From: Annona cherimola
Lineage: Eukaryota; Streptophyta; Magnoliopsida; Magnoliales; Annonaceae
Reading direction: 5' to 3'
Assembly: GCA_030490835.1 (NCBI GenBank)
Contig: CM059971.1
Coordinates: 121,056,564 to 121,120,563 of the forward strand
Length of the DNA stretch: 64,000 nt
Shown: positions 58,369 through 64,000 of the stretch, piece after piece
Numbering within the stretch: position 1 is the stretch's first letter
Layout: the number at the start of each line of letters is the position of its first letter
Notes under the pieces: model-generated
Told to the model about the DNA's origin: nothing
The model's input: only the letters and a program-made list of their open reading frames with translations
The model's database searches: none
Translations under genes and position numbers: made by a program

Positions 58369-61300
58369 TTAAGAAATAAATGTACTAAAATATTTACTTT
58401 TTTGATATTTTATATGCATCACAACATCCTAATATTACAATAGAACACATTTATACTCTCACACCAATGAGGGAAATTTTTTGTAAACCCCAACCACCGG
58501 AAGAAAATTTATTTTTGAATTGATACTAGTTCTATGAATATAAATATATTTTATTATGTTGAACATAATATACGAATTTGATTTGAGTAATGAATAACTA
58601 ATATTATAAAAATAGCATATGTGCATTTTACGGTTTAAATTTTATTTTTGAATGTTAGTTATAATGGTTATACACATCTAATACTATTGACGCTGTGATC
58701 TTAATGTGAAAAACATCCTCAATAAACGATTCAGATATTTCATTACGCATCACCGAAAGTCGATGTTGGTGCTCTTTACCAGTTACCATCCGAATTCAGA
58801 TGTGCGCTGGTTGCGTTTCCGTTTTAGGATAACGGTGTGCATGTAACGTGAAAAAAAATTTGATGAAAAGTTTTTAGTATAAAAGTTTTTAAAATTGAAA
58901 AAATTGATGTAATATGATAAAGAGAATGATGAAAAATAAAAAGAATAAAGTTAAAATAGATAAGTTAGATGTATGAGTATTCATGTAAAAATAATTAAAA
59001 GTAGTGTAGTTATATAAGAACAAGTGAAAAAATAATTAAAAAATAGAATAATTGGGAAAAGTAAAAAGTTTTATAATGTGTTTATGAAGTGGTAAAACTT
59101 TTGATGAAAATTTTTTTAATAAAAATTTTTAAAATATGAGAAAATAATATGATATGATAGGAGCAATGATGAGAAATAAAGAGAATAAAGTTAAAATAGA
59201 TAGGTTAAATATATTGGTAGTTGCATAGAAATTATTGAAAAAACACGATACTTGTACCGGAGGAAATGAAAATTAATTAAAAAATAGGATTATTTCGGAG
59301 AGTGAAAAGTTTTAAATTGAAAAGTTTTTATTGCAGCCAAAATACCCTCTTAGTTTGAAAAGTTCTTTGGTTAAACAAATATCCTCTAATTATTTGAAAC
59401 TATATGATAAATTTTATAAAATTGAGAAAAATCAAAGGATAAGTACAAAACTAATTCCTATAGTTCATAAAAATTGAGAAACTCAAAGGGCAAGTATAAA
59501 AAATTTATCAACTTCCGTGAAAACAATATTTTATTATTTGCGTAATTCGGAACGAACTGTTTAATTCGACTCTACCAAACCATCAAAACAAAAGGTAGAG
59601 ACGTCTTTAATGCATCTCTCTGGACTCTTGAGCATGCGTTTCGTTAAGTCGCCTTCAACTCTATCAACTTTTTCTTTTTCTTCTTTCTTTTTTCTAATGG
59701 AGGCCTTCAACTCTATTAACTTGAACGGGAGTCAAAAAATATTGCTGGAAAAATGCGAAAAAGACGGCCTAATTTCAGAATTTTAGTTGAAGTTGCATGT
59801 GTTAGTCAAATATTGGAATGTTAGGCTCCATCAAGTCCAATTAATTGATCAGTCAAACTCCAAATCACGTATGTCTTTTGTTGCTAATGAAGTGGACCCA
59901 CGTCATTAGGTGATACGCGCATCTGTCTTGTTGGGCTTCTTCATAAATTGACCATACAAAAATAAAACAGCTTATTGTTTGAGAATGTGGATGGATTTTG
60001 ATGGAGTTGCGAGATGGTGTAGTCAGTGAAAAAGTGAATATTTTCAAAATCGTATAATTAATAAAAATTGATATAGAAAAAGTTGGAATAAATATGATAG
60101 TTATAAGAAAACTGATTGTAGTACAGGAATAAAGTTGAAAATTAAGAAAATTGTATAATTAAATCATTTATAAGAGAATGTTAGAAAAGAAAAACCATAA
60201 AAAAAAACTATGAATTCACCTTCCCAAATGTGCCCTGAATTACCCAGATTAAATCTTCTGACCTCTTAGTTAGGTAGCGTAGTTGCGTGGAACAAAACAA
60301 AATTTGGATTAGGCCAAAAACCAATATAGCCATTTCAATGGATGATTTTCAGTAGGCAAAAATCATTCAGATGATTCTACCATTTCTCCGTAGATGCCTA
60401 ATTACCCAAACTCAGACGGATCTTGTCCCAGCTCAATATTGAATGTTCGATCAGATATACGTACTTAATTAATTAAGACAATCCGGCCGTTAACGTTTCC
60501 GCTGGTGACCAATATTTGCCTCAGCAAAGGAATTCAGCAAAATTTATTATAGTGAGCAATATTCCCCGGCCCGCAATTGAAGTTGTTATATGTCATGACC
60601 TTATTTTTGCAGCTACATTTAATTTCGGTTATGATCTTATAATAGGGGTAATGACGAAGAGTAAAGAGGATAAAGTTAAAATAGATAGGTTAGTTGTATA
60701 GGTAATTGTGTAAAAATGATTGAAAAGTAGGGTGGTTTGTATTGGAAGATGTAAAAAAATAATTAAAAAATAGAAGAGTTGTAGAGAATGAAAAGTTTTA
60801 GATTGAAAAATTTTAGGTGAAAACTTTTTGTCATTGACAAACACCCCCAATATTTCTAAAAATCTAAATCATTTGAAAAGGAGTATGAATTCTGTTATGG
60901 TTTTAAAAATCACAAAATTTGAATTTTATAGCAAAATTCGTATTCTCAAGTTTCAATAGTTACCTATATAGTAACTCTTAAATGTATTAAGGGGTTGGTT
61001 CAACGCACTGTCAGCATTGAGCTTTAATGCTCGCATTAACCTTACCCGTTATTTTTTATTTTTTAAAATTTTTTTCACGGCTATGTCAATTCAATCAAGA
61101 TTTTCTTATTGGTGTGTGTATATATATATCACGTCTTAGCTGCTATTACAAAAACCACAGGCTCTCAGACTCTCCAATATCGATGACAGCACACAACTCT
61201 CAAACTACCATCATCCAAATTCGAAAGCGGGACATGAACAAAACAAAGGCGCTGCCTCTGACCACCTTCACTAGCCGCGGGTGACGTTTTTACATGTTTT

Positions 61301-62820
61301 TATTCTCTTAAATATTTTTGAATTTTCAAAAATAAAAAATCAAGAATTTTCATGCAGGATCATGCCACTACACCATAACTGGAAAAGGGGCCTCATGGAT
61401 ACACCTACAATTATGATTGAGATATGTTAGATTATTTGCAATTTATAAAACTAAAACGAGCATATATTTAATTATGGTCAAACTATGCGTACATAAAAAA
61501 AAAATTACGTTTTAATCAACATATCTCTTTCATTTCATTATAGCATTATTTTTATTCATTTTAAAAGTAAGCCAATACAAGAAAACTTTTAGCCATTCTA
61601 GAATTTGTCAACACACACATATATATCAATTTACTTTGCAATGTCGTTTGTACCTAAATTGCTACAAGTCAAGTATAAAAAGCTGTAATGACAATTTTAA
61701 CATATAATTTTTAGTACCAGGTTAAAGTGTGTATACGTTGCAAAATATTGACTTTGTTATAGTGAGTTTCATTTTAATAAACTCTAAAACTTTTCCATCT
61801 CCATAAACATCTCATTTTCTAATTATTTCTCTACATCTTTCTATATAGTTATTCTATTTTTCAATTATTTTTTATAATTTTTCATACAATCATCTTACCT
61901 ATTTTAATTTTTCATACTTTATTACCTCTATCGTGTATATATATATCACATCATTTTTCGCATTTCAAAATTTTTCATTAAGAAGTTTTATCAAACGCCA
62001 AACATACACCAATCAAAAAATACTAAACACACTCATAATGTAAAATTCTTCTTGATTGGTATTTTATACACTATAACAACTCATATTACAACGCAGCACT
62101 TACACAACCCTTACACAATGGAAGAAATTTTCTGTAAATAACCCCACCTTAGAGAGAAAATCTTATAAAAACCCCCAATTAGGAGGCAAATGACAAAGAA
62201 TGTCGCAGCATACAGGATTTGATACTGCGCTGGCGACATATGCACCCACTGCATATACCACCTCGGCAAATGCCTCAGCAGTCATAATGTAAAATTTGAA
62301 CAAAAATAAAATAAATAAATCATATCGGTAGAATAATAATTCTGATAGTAAATTAGTAATTTAAAAATCGTGTCGAGGGTAGGTGAGGAAGCTGGCTAGA
62401 CAGTGCAGTAACTGAAATCAAGCTTGAGTCCATACCGCGGATGTAATTAAACTAAGAAGAAGAATGTGCTGCGTCAGGATTTCCTTTTTTTCAACACGGC
62501 GAAGATCTGACAACCAGCTGGCTCCCATATGTAGTCTGAAATTTTGGTTCTTCTTCTCTACTAAATAAAGGGTATCTAACCATCAAAAAAAAAAAAAAAG
62601 GGTATCTGTACACAAATTCAACGTAGAATTAAGGGCACCAAACCAATTCTGGAGGCGTATGTGCTTTGCCACCTTAGTCGCCTCCCTCCTCTTTGCCAGC
62701 TAGCTAGCTCTTCTTGAATTTCTTAACAAGGTTTTTAATACACATTTAGCCGTCTGATCGTTGGGTATTTCGAAAAAGCATCCATATCATTAGAATTTGA
62801 TTTTAATTCGTCCAGGTAGG
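58369..62820. other. A/T-rich intergenic DNA with several decayed MITEs
   Basis: No gene recognised. GGGTGTGTTTGG-family remnants: about 58850-59060; 59075-59349 (TGTGTTTATGAAGTGG ... AAAATACCCTC); 60640-60847 (5' end lost, ends ACAAACACCCCC); and an inverted one at about 61770-62020. A fragment at 61385-61500 (GGATACACCTACAATTATG, TTATGGTCAAACTATG) resembles the TIR of the element at 57764-58359. Two blocks at 58470-58500 and 62120-62170 share GGAAGAAAATTT/TTTTCTGTAAA-type words. Confidence 0.5.
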
Positions 62821-63035
62821 TAGGGGTGTTAACGGATTGGGTTGGACGGGTTGGAGCCTAATCTTAATCCTAACCCATTTAAAATATCTCAACCCTAATC
62901 CGTTTATTAACCCATTTAAAAAACTTCAACCCTAACCCATTTACAACCCATTTAATAAACGGGTTAACGGGTTGTTAATGAGTGGGTTAGCAGATGACCT
63001 GAAAGTTTAGAGCCGCTCGTCCAACCTATTTATAA
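62821..63035. mobile_element. ~600-bp repeat family, truncated copy
   Basis: Starts TAGGGGTGTTAACGGATTGG and follows copies 1 and 2 for about 180 bp (AACCCATTTAAAATATCTCA, TTTAATAAACGGGTTAACGG), then jumps near 63003 to a piece of the far end. It therefore carries an internal deletion. Confidence 0.7.
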
Positions 63036-63720
63036 ATCAGAGGGAAATATCATTACTAATTCTCGAATCATTGCAAATGGGAGAAATTTTAATCTCTGTC
63101 TTCATCTAGCAAGAGGTTGAACTTAGCGAGAGGTACAAACTAAATGGTTGAAAATTTAATCCCAGCATGCAAATTAAATAAGAAACGAATATAATATTTA
63201 TTTACTCACTTGCATATAAATTTTTTTGGGTAAACACTTGGATATTTGAATTTATTTAAATTTATGGCAGCACAAATCGACATCCTTGTTTTATTTTACT
63301 TCATCATTTAAGCCACGGAGATACTCTCGTAAATAGAAGAAATGACTGAAAGCTTTGATTAAAAATGACTTTACAGGAAAATGTTATTTTCTAATGATAG
63401 ATTTGACAAATATTTTTAGAATAGTATTATTGTTCCTCATTACTTGTGTTATTGAAATCAATTCTTTTCTATTATATTCAATTAGTCATCACGTGGTTAC
63501 AAAAATAGTTGACAAAAACCAATTTCGGTGCAGTGATTGGAGAGGAGTTGGAAAAAAAGAAATATTAGGACTGACATTAGATGGTCCGACTTTGGGAAAA
63601 TTGATTCTCGCAGTGAAAAGAGGCCACAGCTGAACACAAGGGTAATTGACAAATGCAAGTTGTTTACTTTAATAGGATGCACCCAAGTTGACTTCCCCGG
63701 CCCCGTCAACTCCACTTCAT
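63036..63720. other. Upstream region of the gene at 63819
   Basis: No coding sequence recognised; a 92-codon plus-strand frame at 63355-63633 has no domain. Presumed distal promoter. Confidence 0.4.
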
Positions 63721-63727
63721 TATAAAT
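63721..63727 (+). promoter_or_regulatory. TATA box of the edge gene
   Basis: TATAAAT lies 92 bp before the ATG at 63819, followed by a CT-rich leader (TCTCTCTC near 63762-63780), a common plant 5' UTR feature. Confidence 0.65.
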
Positions 63728-63818
63728 TCACCGCTCTCGATCCAAAATTCACCCACGCCATATCTCTCTCTCTCTCTCTGATTCCTCCCCCCCCCCCCAC
63801 AGATCAAACACACTCCCG

Positions 63819-64000
63819 ATGAGGCAACCAGCAATGACCATTCTCGTCTTGGCAATGGCCGTGGCATTGTCCATGGCTACCTTCAATGCAAGTCCAATCG
63901 ACAAGCAAGAAGAAAGATTTGGCAGTCGTGAAGAAGAAGTAGCTTCTTCTGATTCACAGGACTCGTCCTCCCTCCCCACCAACTTTCCTCCCGATACCGA
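63819..64000 (+). CDS. Small secreted protein, N-terminal part (runs off the window)
   Basis: An open frame of 60 codons from ATG to the window edge. Residues 1-25 look like a signal peptide (MRQPAMTILVLAMAVALSMA, hydrophobic core, small residues near the cleavage site). The mature part starts hydrophilic and Glu/Ser-rich (DKQEERFGSREEEVASSDSQ), then turns Pro-rich. I do not recognise the family; a secreted peptide precursor or cell-wall protein would fit. The start is supported by the TATA box and a CT-rich leader. It continues beyond the window. Confidence 0.6.
   Translation, partial: MRQPAMTILVLAMAVALSMATFNASPIDKQEERFGSREEEVASSDSQDSSSLPTNFPPDT

Noticed and set aside
62860..62960. Telomere-like AACCCTAA words
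   Set aside because: They are part of the interspersed ~600-bp repeat and do not form a tandem TTTAGGG array.

Overview
This is nuclear DNA from a flowering plant; the species cannot be fixed from the sequence. Evidence: genes split by GT-AG introns, A/T-rich intergenic DNA, plant protein families (F-box/LRR/FBD, DOMON plus cytochrome b561, MORN-type PIP5K), and plant transposon types (chromovirus, L1 with RNase H, Pack-MULE, tRNA-derived SINEs, many MITEs). There is no bacterial operon, rRNA, functional tRNA or CRISPR array.

Layout. 1-14.1 kb: a divergent CNOT9/Rcd1-like gene (CCR4-NOT subunit family) on the minus strand, eight proposed exons, with a 4.1 kb Ty3/Gypsy chromovirus in intron 4 (LTRs, PBS, PPT and 5-bp TSD visible, RT/RNase H missing) and a foldback-type TIR element in intron 3. 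16.7-22.5 kb: a complete seven-exon minus-strand gene for the PLP-homeostasis protein PLPBP/YggS (243 aa predicted), with an apparent GC-AG first intron and a 3-bp-TSD MITE in intron 2. 22.6-29.6 kb: intergenic DNA with two direct copies of a ~600-bp repeat, two MITEs and a 306-bp SINE. 29.7-34.8 kb: an F-box/LRR/FBD gene on the plus strand, broken by a frameshift, a nonsense codon, a further indel and a 1,980-bp Pack-MULE (199-bp TIRs, 9-bp TSD) that carries a damaged PIP5K (MORN) gene fragment. 36-44.6 kb: MITEs, then an L1 LINE with C-terminal RNase H, itself split by a 2,580-bp solo LTR. 46.5 kb: a SINE nested in a MITE. 47.9-50.6 kb: a complete three-exon minus-strand gene for a secreted DOMON/cytochrome b561 protein (422 aa predicted). 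51-63 kb: gene-poor, with palindromic A/T-rich foldbacks, a truncated LINE and a 596-bp MULE-type MITE with a perfect 9-bp TSD. 63.8 kb to the edge: the start of a plus-strand gene for a small secreted protein, with a TATA box.

The genes show no joint pathway; the region is a record of nested transposition around three apparently intact genes. I found no convincing new biological system. The items most worth checking are the Pack-MULE/F-box collision, the short motifs (GCTACAGTA, TGAACAGTA) shared by the chromovirus leader and the unrelated-looking solo LTR, the GC-AG intron, and the divergent CNOT9 paralogue.
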